Positions 1-5,407 of a DNA stretch of 5,615 nt are shown piece by piece. The stretch comes from Nocardia sp. (GTDB lineage Bacteria; Actinomycetota; Actinomycetes; Mycobacteriales; Mycobacteriaceae). The stretch's first letter is position 1, and the number at the start of each line of letters is the position of its first letter. A program made the translations under genes and the position numbers. The notes under the pieces are model-generated. The model saw only the letters and a list, made by a program, of their open reading frames with translations, did not search any database and had not been told where the DNA came from. The stretch spans positions 1-5,615 of the forward strand of contig JABFXT010000790.1 in the NCBI GenBank assembly GCA_013361595.1, in the 5' to 3' direction.

Positions 1-1
1 G

Positions 2-352
2 GACGAACTCGCGGTACTGCGGGCGGTCCTCGATGCCGCGGACGTGGTGTCGGCGCAGACATCCAGCTCGGATGTGGACACCGCGACCCCCCGCCCCGAT
101 ATCGTGCGCGTGGCCCTCGCCCGGGCCGGCCCCGAGGCCGCCGCGGCGGTCTTCGTCGGTGACACGGTCTGGGACGCCGAAGCCGCCCGGCGGGCCGGAG
201 TCCGTTTCATCGGTGTCCGGTCCGGCGGGATCGCCGCCGCGCCCTTGTACGACGCGGGGGCGGTCGCGGTGTACGACGATCCGGCCGATCTGCTCTCGCG
301 ATTCGACAGCAGCCCGATCGCCCGATCGGACACGCCATCCGACAGGCGCTGA
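2..352 (+). CDS. HAD-family hydrolase, C-terminal part (5' end outside window)
   Basis: The open frame enters from the left edge and ends at TGA 350-352, giving 116 residues of the C-terminal half of a haloacid-dehalogenase-like phosphatase (phosphoglycolate phosphatase/Gph-like group). HAD motif IV is clear: hydrophobic strand then GDTVWD (codons 158-175), followed by EAARRAGV and a strand IGVRSGG, as expected for the last Rossmann repeat with the Mg2+-binding Asp pair. The C terminus AVYDDPADLLSRF is the usual end of this group. Motifs I and II are outside the window. Where relatives usually read KPxPD (motif III lysine), this protein reads TPRPD, with Thr encoded at 86-88, so the usual phosphate-stabilising lysine is absent at that position. 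The substrate cannot be inferred. A GTG at 44 lies in frame but is internal, because coding-like sequence continues upstream to base 2. The next gene starts 62 bases downstream on the same strand. Confidence 0.85.
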   Translation, partial: DELAVLRAVLDAADVVSAQTSSSDVDTATPRPDIVRVALARAGPEAAAAVFVGDTVWDAEAARRAGVRFIGVRSGGIAAAPLYDAGAVAVYDDPADLLSRFDSSPIARSDTPSDRR

Positions 353-402
353 GCAGCGCGGAGCAGCGACCGGAGCCGGATCACCCCCGGGCAGGAGCCG
401 TC

Positions 403-408
403 TAGGCT
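403..408 (+). promoter_or_regulatory. Putative -10 element of a leaderless promoter for the aminotransferase gene
   Basis: TAGGCT matches the actinobacterial TANNNT -10 pattern and ends 6 bases before ATG 415. Counting its last T as -7 puts +1 exactly on the A of the start codon. No recognisable -35 hexamer lies 16 to 18 bases upstream. The only purine-rich SD-like stretch (AGGAG, 393-397) is 17 bases from the ATG, too far to be the ribosome site. Leaderless initiation is inferred, not shown. Confidence 0.5.
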
Positions 409-414
409 CGACCC

Positions 415-1620
415 ATGCCTTCCCGAGCCCCCACCGTCGAACGGCTGCGCCCGTTCGCCGCCACGATCTTCGCCGAGATGACCGAACTCGCCATCCGGCA
501 CGAGGCCGTCAACCTGGGGCAGGGTTTTCCGGACAGCGACGGACCCGCGGGCATGCTTGAGGTGGCGCGCGACGCGATCGCCGACGGTCTCAACCAGTAC
601 CCGCCCGGCCGCGGTATGCCGGTGCTGCGCGCGGCGATCGCCGCGGACCGCGGCCGCCGCTACGGCACCGATTACGATCCGGCCACCGAGGTGCTGGTGA
701 CGGTCGGGGCCACCGAGGCCGTCAGTGCCGCGGTCCTCGGGCTGGTGGAGCCGGGCGCCGAGGTCGTTCTGATCGAGCCGTACTACGACTCCTACCCCGC
801 GGCGGTGGCCCTGGCCGGGGCGCGCCGGCGCACCGCCCGGCTGGTCGCCGACGGCGATCGTTTCGTCCTCGACCACGACAGTTTGCGTGCCGCGATCACC
901 CCGGCCACCCGCATGCTGATCCTGAACTCCCCGCACAACCCCACCGGAACCGTGCTGGACCGCGCCGATCTGGCGGCGATCGCCGAGATCGCGTGCGAAC
1001 ACGACCTGGTGGTGCTGGCCGACGAGGTGTACGAGCATCTCGTCTACGACGACGCCGAACATCTGAGCATCGCCACCTTCCCCGGAATGGCCGAGCGGAC
1101 CCTCGTGGTGTCGAGCGCCGCGAAGACATTCAGTGTCACCGGCTGGAAAATCGGCTGGATCTGCGGCGCCGCGCCCCTGATCGAGGCGGTGCTCGCCGCC
1201 AAACAGTTCCTGACCTTCGTCGGCGGCGGCCCGTTCCAGCCCGCGGTCGCGTATGCGCTGACTCATGAACTCGACTGGGTGGCCGGGCTCCGCGACACCC
1301 TGTCCGGACAACGGTTGCGGTTGTCCACCGCCCTCACCGATACCGGTTTCCGGGTGCATCCGAGCGCGGGTAGCTATTTCGTCTGCGCCGATATCCGCCC
1401 GCTGGGCGAACAGGACGGAATGCGGTTCTGCCGGGAACTGCCCGGACGCCTCGGCGTCGCCGCCGTCCCGGTCAGCGTGTTCACCGATGACCCGGACCCG
1501 TGGCGCCATCTCGTCCGGTTCACCTTCTGCAAACGACGGCAGACGCTGGACGAGGGCGTGCGCCGGCTGCGATCGGTGCGCGCGGTCCGGCCGGACTGTG
1601 GGCAGTCACCCGCACCGTGA
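415..1620 (+). CDS. dapC: PLP-dependent class I/II aminotransferase, DapC (Rv0858c)-like
   Basis: Complete 401-residue fold-type I aminotransferase, a normal length for the family. Visible landmarks are NLGQGFPD (33-40), which begins the substrate-binding N-terminal arm; VTVGATEAV (96-103) at the PLP phosphate loop; NSPHNPTG (171-178) with PLP-contacting Asn175; LADEVYE (201-207) with Asp203 for the pyridine nitrogen and Tyr206; SSAAKTFS (233-240) with Schiff-base Lys237; TGWKIGW (242-248); and the substrate-carboxylate Arg368 in HLVRFTFCK. As I recall it, M. tuberculosis Rv0858c, annotated N-succinyldiaminopimelate aminotransferase DapC (lysine/peptidoglycan pathway), closely resembles this protein along its length. 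The same subfamily includes methionine and kynurenine aminotransferases, so the substrate is less certain than the fold. ATG 415 is chosen because the conserved N-terminal segment begins shortly after it and a -10-like TAGGCT sits at leaderless distance. The last ten residues look variable. The stop lies 4 bases from the stop of the convergent PBP gene. Confidence 0.93.
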   Translation: MPSRAPTVERLRPFAATIFAEMTELAIRHEAVNLGQGFPDSDGPAGMLEVARDAIADGLNQYPPGRGMPVLRAAIAADRGRRYGTDYDPATEVLVTVGATEAVSAAVLGLVEPGAEVVLIEPYYDSYPAAVALAGARRRTARLVADGDRFVLDHDSLRAAITPATRMLILNSPHNPTGTVLDRADLAAIAEIACEHDLVVLADEVYEHLVYDDAEHLSIATFPGMAERTLVVSSAAKTFSVTGWKIGWICGAAPLIEAVLAAKQFLTFVGGGPFQPAVAYALTHELDWVAGLRDTLSGQRLRLSTALTDTGFRVHPSAGSYFVCADIRPLGEQDGMRFCRELPGRLGVAAVPVSVFTDDPDPWRHLVRFTFCKRRQTLDEGVRRLRSVRAVRPDCGQSPAP

Positions 1621-1621
1621 C
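1594..1621. terminator. Weak hairpin region at the aminotransferase/PBP convergence
   Basis: Two small overlapping inverted repeats end at the facing stop codons: GACTG-TGGG-CAGTC (1594-1607) and GTCAC-(7 nt)-GTGAC (1605-1621). A perfect palindrome, GTCCGGCCGGAC (1585-1596), abuts them. They lie inside the 3' end of the aminotransferase gene and just downstream of the PBP stop codon, where a terminator for the PBP transcript would be. There is no U-tract on either strand, so a classical intrinsic terminator is not supported. A U-less actinobacterial hairpin or Rho-dependent termination is possible. Confidence 0.22.
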
Positions 1622-1624
1622 CGC

Positions 1625-3376
1625 TCAGCGCGGCGCCTGCAACATCCGCCCGGCCGCGTCGACCGCGGGGCCGGAACTACCCGCGTCGGCGACGAACACC
1701 GCGAACGCCAGATCGTCCTGGATCCCGATGAACCAGCCGTGCGCTTTGCTGTTGTCACCGTATTCGGCGGTACCGGTTTTGCCCAGCAGGCCCGGGAGGC
1801 CGGCGAGCTGGGTGGCGGTCCCCGCGGTGACGGTTTCCCGCATCATGGTTCGCAGATCGTCGGTGACCGCGGCGGGCAGGGGCGCCGGTGTCCGGTCGGG
1901 CTCGCCCGGAGCTCCGGTCACCATCAGCGGCGCCGGCGTGGACCCGTGCGCGACGGACGCGGCGACCAGCGCCATCCCGAACGGCGAGGCCGTGACCTGC
2001 CCCTGGCCGATACTGGCTTCCACTCGCTCCGCGGGAGTCTGCGCCACCGGCACAGTTCCCGTCACGGTGGTCAGTCCCGGGGTCACGTAGTCCACGCCGA
2101 GCCCCAGCCGTTCGGCGGTGCTGCGCAGCGCGTCCGGGGGCAGTTGGACCGCGAGCCCGGCCATGGTGGTGTTGCAGGAGTGGGCGAAGGCGGTGTGCAG
2201 CGGTACCCGGCCGAGATCGAAACTGTCGTCGTTGGGAATGCGACGACCCTCGATATCGGCGACGCCCGGGCAGGGCAGCACCGTATCGGGGGTGGCACGC
2301 CCCGCGTCCAGCACGGCCGCGGCGGTGACCGTCTTGAATGTCGAACCCGGCGGATACAGCCCGGTGAGAGCGATCGGCCCGTCGGCATCGGCCGCGGCGT
2401 TCTGCCCGACCGCGAGAACCGCACCGGTGGAGGGCCGCACGGCGACGATCGCCGCGGCCGTGCCGATCGGATCCAGAGCGGCCTCCGCCGCGCGCTGCAA
2501 TCCGACATCGATGGTGGACCGGATATCGGCGGTGGGGCGCGGGTCCGCGCCGGCGATCCGCGTGGTGCCGTCGGCTGTCCGGGCGCTCACCGCCCAGCCC
2601 GCCGCATCGTCGGCCTGCTGCTGCCAGAGTTCGCTCAATCCGGACAGGGTCGGGGCCGACATCGCTTTGTCGGTGGTCAGCAGCCGCGTCTGCGGGGCCA
2701 GGGTCACTCCGCGTAACGCGGTCAGCGCGTCCCGGATCGGCGCGATATCGGCTTCGCGCAGGCTGATCGCCGTCACCGGTTTGCCCTGCGCGGCGGACAG
2801 TTCGGCATCCAGCGAGGCCGCGGTGATCCCGGGCGCGAGCGGGCCGAGCAGACCCGCCGCGCCGCCGGTGTCGGCGCCCGGCGCCAACTGCACCAGCGTC
2901 ACCACCTGTTCGGTCATGAGTTCGCCACCCGCGGCGTCGAGCACCCGGGCCGGCTGCGGATAGACCGGCGTATAGGTCAGTGGCCCTTTGTCGAGGCCCG
3001 GTGCGATCGTGGCCGGATTCCAGTGCACCTTCCAGCCGTCGTCGGTCTCCCCGGCGGTCCCGGTGGTGGTGTACTTCCATTCCGCGCGCCCCTCGGGGCC
3101 GAATTTCCAGGTCGCCTCGAGGGTGAAGGTGTCGTCTCGTACCCCGGCCACGTCGTAGTGCACTTCCTTGCCGAGGCCGTCGTAGAGCGTGGTGAGAGTA
3201 TCGCCTGCCGCCGCCGGGTCGTCGGTGACCGCGGCGGCAGCGCCGATATCGTCGTTGTTCAGGGCTTCGGCGAAATGGTCGGCGACAGTATCCGGCTCGG
3301 GCGGCTCAGCGGAGCAACCGGCCAGCGTCAGACCGAGGGCGGTCAGGAGGACGACGAGTTTCCGATCGGTGCGCAC
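1625..3376 (-). CDS. Penicillin-binding lipoprotein (class B transpeptidase, NTF2-like N-domain; PBP-lipo/Rv2864c type)
   Basis: A 583-residue D,D-transpeptidase predicted to cross-link peptidoglycan outside the membrane. From GTG 3376 the protein opens with VRTDRK, a hydrophobic stretch and lipobox LAGC (18-21), so Cys21 should be lipidated. An NTF2-like MecA_N-type domain follows (about 30-135), then the PBP dimerisation domain (about 145-255) and the transpeptidase domain (about 285-580). All three active-site motifs are present: STFK with nucleophile Ser345 in GLYPPGSTFK, SCN (Ser400-Asn402) and KTGT (533-536). The order and many stretches match what I recall of mycobacterial Rv2864c/PBP-lipo (DADGP before the Ser motif; TTVTGxVP; GQGxVxxSPFGMALVAA). 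The frame stays open upstream to ATGs at 3529 and 3562, but that part (rich in Arg, Pro, Gly) has no signal peptide near its start and overlaps the divergent acetyltransferase gene. GTG 3376 is therefore preferred. It has no well-spaced SD (GAGG is only 2 bases away) but has TACAGT at leaderless distance. Confidence 0.93.
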   Translation of the reverse strand: MRTDRKLVVLLTALGLTLAGCSAEPPEPDTVADHFAEALNNDDIGAAAAVTDDPAAAGDTLTTLYDGLGKEVHYDVAGVRDDTFTLEATWKFGPEGRAEWKYTTTGTAGETDDGWKVHWNPATIAPGLDKGPLTYTPVYPQPARVLDAAGGELMTEQVVTLVQLAPGADTGGAAGLLGPLAPGITAASLDAELSAAQGKPVTAISLREADIAPIRDALTALRGVTLAPQTRLLTTDKAMSAPTLSGLSELWQQQADDAAGWAVSARTADGTTRIAGADPRPTADIRSTIDVGLQRAAEAALDPIGTAAAIVAVRPSTGAVLAVGQNAAADADGPIALTGLYPPGSTFKTVTAAAVLDAGRATPDTVLPCPGVADIEGRRIPNDDSFDLGRVPLHTAFAHSCNTTMAGLAVQLPPDALRSTAERLGLGVDYVTPGLTTVTGTVPVAQTPAERVEASIGQGQVTASPFGMALVAASVAHGSTPAPLMVTGAPGEPDRTPAPLPAAVTDDLRTMMRETVTAGTATQLAGLPGLLGKTGTAEYGDNSKAHGWFIGIQDDLAFAVFVADAGSSGPAVDAAGRMLQAPR

Positions 3377-3383
3377 CGCCTCG

Positions 3384-3389
3384 ACTGTA
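3384..3389 (-). promoter_or_regulatory. Putative -10 element for the PBP lipoprotein gene
   Basis: On the minus strand TACAGT (3389 to 3384) fits TANNNT and stands 7 bases before GTG 3376, placing +1 at 3377 or 3376, effectively a leaderless mRNA. This would explain the lack of a properly spaced Shine-Dalgarno site and supports the lipoprotein start over the upstream ATGs. I see no good -35 hexamer 16 to 19 bases further upstream. Confidence 0.4.
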
Positions 3390-3481
3390 TCGACCGCGAC
3401 GGCCGCGGGGGCGGACAGCCGCGGTTCTCGTGTCGCGCGGCCGCCGGCGGACCGGCGGATACCCGCCCTCGGACTATTCGG

Positions 3482-3510
3482 TTGCCCCGGATATCCGGTA
3501 ACGACATTAT
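3482..3510 (+). promoter_or_regulatory. Putative promoter of the GNAT gene with palindrome in the spacer
   Basis: TTGCCC (3482-3487, 4 of 6 to TTGACA) and CATTAT (3505-3510, 4 of 6 to TATAAT) are separated by exactly 17 bases. Taking the last T of CATTAT as -7 places +1 on the G of GTG 3517, a leaderless start. The spacer carries a perfect 12-base palindrome, CCGGATATCCGG (3487-3498), touching the -35 box, a reasonable position for a repressor operator. TATTTT (3508-3513) is an alternative -10 but would place +1 a few bases inside the gene. This is the AT-richest stretch in the neighbourhood. Regulation is inferred only from position. Confidence 0.45.
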
Positions 3511-3516
3511 TTTCGG

Positions 3517-4119
3517 GTGAGTACCGCATACCCACCGGCCCTGTCCCCCGGGATCGTTCCACCGCAACGGTTCGATCTCGGCGATCTGGTGGTGCGGCGC
3601 TGGGAAACCGGAGATATCACAGCCCAGCTCGAGGCGATCAATGCCTCGTTCGAACACCTGCACCCCTGGATGGCGTGGTTACCCGCACCGCGTACGGCCG
3701 ACGAACAGCGCGCCTACAACGATGTCGCCAGTACGAACTGGCCGCCACCGGACGGGCATTTCGGGTACGGGATCTTCGATTCCGACGGTGTGCTGCTCGG
3801 TGCCGCCGGACTGCACGATCAGGTGGGCCCGGCGACCCTCGAAATCGGATACTGGTGCCATATCGCCCATACCGGCCGCGGTGTGATCACCCGCGCCGCC
3901 GCCGCGCTCACCGAGGTGGCGCTGCGACTTCCGGGTATCGAACAGGTGCAGATCCGCTGCGACGCGGCCAACGAACGCAGTGCCGCCGTGGCTCGTCGCC
4001 TGGGCTACCGGCTGGAACGAATCGTGGCGCGCGCGCCGAGCACACCGGCCGAGTCCGGGCACGGGCTGGTATTCGTCACGAGACGCCGATCCGGGCGCCC
4101 GTCCGCGGGCGGCGGCTAG
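3517..4119 (+). CDS. GNAT-family N-acetyltransferase, RimJ/RimL type
   Basis: A 200-residue protein with the layout of RimJ/RimL-like acetyltransferases, which move an acetyl group from acetyl-CoA to an amine. Seen: LVVRRWETGDI (24-34), the usual opening strand; HPWMAWLP (49-56), the Trp-rich segment typical of the RimL group; GYGIFDSDGVLLGAAGLH (83-100), the central beta hairpin; LEIGYWCHIAHTGRGVITRAA (108-128), the acetyl-CoA loop with GxG at 120-122; and ANERSAAVARRLGYRLE (151-167), the motif B helix after RCDA. The usual Gln/Arg at the first loop position is Ala117, a common variation. The substrate may be a protein N terminus or a small molecule such as an amine or aminoglycoside, but nothing here decides. 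GTG 3517 is chosen because it has a promoter at leaderless distance and no SD. The gene is divergent from the PBP gene (140 bases between starts) and its stop shares CTAG with the convergent hydrolase stop. Confidence 0.9.
   Translation: MSTAYPPALSPGIVPPQRFDLGDLVVRRWETGDITAQLEAINASFEHLHPWMAWLPAPRTADEQRAYNDVASTNWPPPDGHFGYGIFDSDGVLLGAAGLHDQVGPATLEIGYWCHIAHTGRGVITRAAAALTEVALRLPGIEQVQIRCDAANERSAAVARRLGYRLERIVARAPSTPAESGHGLVFVTRRRSGRPSAGGG
4096..4111. terminator. GC hairpin at the GNAT/hydrolase convergence, possible terminator
   Basis: CGCCCG-TCCG-CGGGCG forms a perfect 6-bp all-GC stem with a 4-base loop. It lies four bases past the hydrolase stop on the minus strand and inside the last codons of the acetyltransferase gene on the plus strand. 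Position suits termination of the hydrolase transcript, but no U-tract follows on either strand, so it would have to work as a U-less hairpin. It could also simply reflect GC-rich coding sequence (Arg-Pro-Ser-Ala-Gly). Confidence 0.28.
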
Positions 4120-4856
4120 ACCGTCGGAATGCGGGCGAAGAGCTCACGAAGTTCGCGATAGTGACGTTCCGCGCCGGCCTCCTGGTACGCGGCCGTATCC
4201 GCCATCGTGTAACCGTGCACCGCATCCGGATACACCGCGGTGCGGTAGTCGATTCCGGCGGCCCGGAGGGCGGAATCGAACGCGGCGATCTGTTCCGGGG
4301 TGTTGGACGCGTCGTTGTCGGCGTGGCCCGCCAGCACCGCCGCCCGGATCCCGGGTACCTCGAGGTGGGGGCTGTCGGGAGTGTCGAGGACGATCCCACC
4401 GGTGTGGAACAGGCCGATCGCGGCGACCTCGCCGGGCCGGTGCGCGGCGAGTCGCAGCGCGGCGCGGCCACCGAAGCAGTAGCCGGTCACCCCCACGGTC
4501 CGCCCGGCGACGCCGGGCAGACCGTGCAGCGTCGCCAGCCAGATCTCGCCGTCCGCGCGCACGACCTCGGGTGTCAACCGGTCGACTCGATCCATGACCC
4601 CGGAGGCAAAGAAGGCCTTCCGGCTGTCCGGATCGTTGAGATCACCGGCGGGTGCCAGATCGGCGGCCCGCCCGTCGCGCCAGAAAACATTGGGCGCCAG
4701 CACCACATGACCCCAGGACGCGATCCGGTCCGCGATGCGTTCGATCTGGGGTCGCAGACCGATCGCATCCTGGTAGAGCAGAACACCCGAGCCGGCGGCG
4801 CCCGCCACATACGCTTCCGCGGAGCCACCCGGCATCGCGATCTCGATCATGGTCAC
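4116..4856 (-). CDS. Dienelactone hydrolase family protein (alpha/beta hydrolase)
   Basis: A 246-residue alpha/beta hydrolase of the dienelactone hydrolase (DLH/ClcD-like) family, which hydrolyses lactones or small esters. Numbering from the internal ATG 4850: GVLLYQDAIGLRP (22-34) is the first core strand and oxyanion region; HVVLAPNVFWRDG (48-60) is the typical second strand; GYCFGG (123-128) carries nucleophile Cys125, diagnostic of DLH in place of the usual Ser; GHADND (175-180) supplies the acid, Asp178 or Asp180; AVHGYT (210-215) supplies His212. C-terminal AERHYRELRELF also matches the family. As I recall, M. tuberculosis Rv2054 has the same architecture. Two in-frame starts are possible, GTG 4856 and ATG 4850. 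I prefer GTG because TAGGGT (4869-4864) stands at leaderless distance and AGGG is 8 bases upstream; the ATG has neither. No aromatic-catabolism genes are nearby, so a chlorocatechol role is not supported. Cytoplasmic, no signal peptide. Confidence 0.92.
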   Translation of the reverse strand: MTMIEIAMPGGSAEAYVAGAAGSGVLLYQDAIGLRPQIERIADRIASWGHVVLAPNVFWRDGRAADLAPAGDLNDPDSRKAFFASGVMDRVDRLTPEVVRADGEIWLATLHGLPGVAGRTVGVTGYCFGGRAALRLAAHRPGEVAAIGLFHTGGIVLDTPDSPHLEVPGIRAAVLAGHADNDASNTPEQIAAFDSALRAAGIDYRTAVYPDAVHGYTMADTAAYQEAGAERHYRELRELFARIPTV

Positions 4857-4866
4857 GATCGTGACC
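4851..4866. repeat. Perfect 16-base palindrome over the hydrolase start, operator candidate
   Basis: GGTCACGATCGTGACC reads identically on both strands. It covers the GTG start codon at 4856 and runs to within the putative -10 hexamer TAGGGT (4864-4869) of the hydrolase gene. A dimeric regulator bound here would block initiation. At this base composition a 16-base perfect palindrome is expected less than once per window by rough calculation, but it is not so rare that chance can be excluded. No regulator gene is seen nearby. Confidence 0.4.
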
Positions 4867-4869
4867 CTA
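4864..4869 (-). promoter_or_regulatory. Putative -10 element for the hydrolase gene
   Basis: On the minus strand TAGGGT fits TANNNT and stands 7 bases before GTG 4856, giving +1 at 4857 or 4856 (leaderless). Its AGGG could alternatively act as a weak ribosome site for the same GTG. No -35 match is visible in the GC-rich hairpin region upstream. If this promoter is inactive, the gene would depend on read-through from the CinA gene 65 bases upstream. Confidence 0.35.
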
Positions 4870-4880
4870 CCCAACGCCTC

Positions 4881-4918
4881 CCGCCCGGGGCGTGGGCGGC
4901 GGTCACCCCGAAGACCGC
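4881..4918 (-). terminator. Two adjacent GC hairpins after the CinA gene
   Basis: Between the CinA stop and the hydrolase start are GCGGTC-(8 nt)-GACCGC (4899-4918), four bases beyond the stop codon, and CCGCCC-(7 nt)-GGGCGG (4881-4899). Both are perfect 6-bp stems sharing base 4899, so they compete at one base pair. No U-tract follows, so this is at best a U-less terminator or attenuating structure separating the two same-strand genes. Confidence 0.3.
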
Positions 4919-4921
4919 GGA

Positions 4922-5407
4922 TCAGCCCGCTGTTCCCCGCGCTGCCCCGAGCAACAACCACACCGCGTACTCGATGACCTGGTCGAGGATCTGGGCCGGG
5001 TCGCCCTCGAACACCCGGAACTCCGTCGTCACCGCATCCTCGGCGGCGACCGCGAACCACACCGAACCCGGCGCTTGGCCGTCCTGCGGATCGGGACCAC
5101 CCGCGCCGGTCACCCCGACCGCCAAGGTCGCCTCGAACAGAGTGCGGACCCCCTCGGCCATCGCACGCGCCGCCGCCGCACTGACCACCGGTCCTTCGGG
5201 AACACCGAGAACACGGTGTTTCACGGCGCGGCTGTAGGCCACCACACCACCGCGGAACCACTCACCGGAGTTGCTCGCCGCACCCAATGTCGCGGCGATC
5301 TGGCCCGAAGTCAGCGATTCCGCGACCGCCACCCGGATTCCGGTGCGGTCGGCCGCGGCGGCCAGTTCCTCGGCGTGATCCCGGGCTCGCCCTGGTACAG
5401 ACGGCAC
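4922..5407 (-). CDS. Stand-alone CinA C-terminal domain protein (PncC-like NMN amidohydrolase)
   Basis: A 161-residue protein consisting only of the CinA C-terminal domain, the usual length for PncC/YgaD-type proteins. Characterised members deamidate nicotinamide mononucleotide to nicotinate mononucleotide in pyridine-nucleotide salvage. Seen: AESLTSG (29-35), equivalent to AESCTGG with catalytic Ser31; WFRGGVVAYSRAVK (50-63), matching the conserved GxVxYSNxxK segment with Tyr58 and Lys63; LGVPEGPVVSAAAARAMAEG (67-86); GVTGAGGPDPQDG (98-110); and PGSVWFAV (113-120). The Cys-Thr-Gly-Gly part is altered to Leu-Thr-Ser-Gly, but Ser and Thr are kept. GTG 5407 is chosen because AAGGAG (5418-5413) stands 5 bases upstream and the domain starts just after. 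An in-frame ATG at 5452 would add 15 residues with poor codon bias. Full-length CinA also has a molybdopterin-binding-like N domain, which is absent here. Activity on NMN is inferred from the family, and many actinobacterial copies are uncharacterised. Confidence 0.9.
   Translation of the reverse strand: MPSVPGRARDHAEELAAAADRTGIRVAVAESLTSGQIAATLGAASNSGEWFRGGVVAYSRAVKHRVLGVPEGPVVSAAAARAMAEGVRTLFEATLAVGVTGAGGPDPQDGQAPGSVWFAVAAEDAVTTEFRVFEGDPAQILDQVIEYAVWLLLGAARGTAG

Noticed and set aside
33..560. Plus-strand open frame of 175 codons across the HAD/aminotransferase junction
   Set aside because: Pro/Arg/Ser-rich with no domain signature, and it overlaps two genes with clear motifs in another frame.
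1585..1596. Perfect palindrome GTCCGGCCGGAC as an operator
   Set aside because: It lies inside the end of the aminotransferase coding sequence, far from any promoter, and palindromes of this length are expected by chance at this GC content. Kept only as part of the hairpin region.
1265..2716. Long plus-strand open frame (483 codons) spanning the aminotransferase end and the PBP gene
   Set aside because: Its product is low-complexity Arg/Gly/Pro-rich, matches no family I recognise, and lies over two genes with clear catalytic motifs in other frames. A typical shadow in GC-rich DNA.
1625..3562. A beta-lactam resistance element of mobile origin (MecA-like domain in the PBP)
   Set aside because: The NTF2-like N-domain is normal for actinobacterial PBP-lipo, base composition matches its surroundings, and no mobile-element genes or repeats flank it.
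3189..5237. Plus-strand open frame of 682 codons across the PBP start, GNAT, hydrolase and CinA genes
   Set aside because: It crosses four well-supported genes and reads as Arg/Gly-rich sequence without domains. GC-rich DNA makes such stop-free frames common.
4857..5261. Upstream extension of the hydrolase frame to 5261 (381 residues)
   Set aside because: The extra 135 residues are Gly/Arg-rich, antisense-like and overlap the CinA gene. The hydrolase fold begins at the GTG/ATG near 4850-4856.
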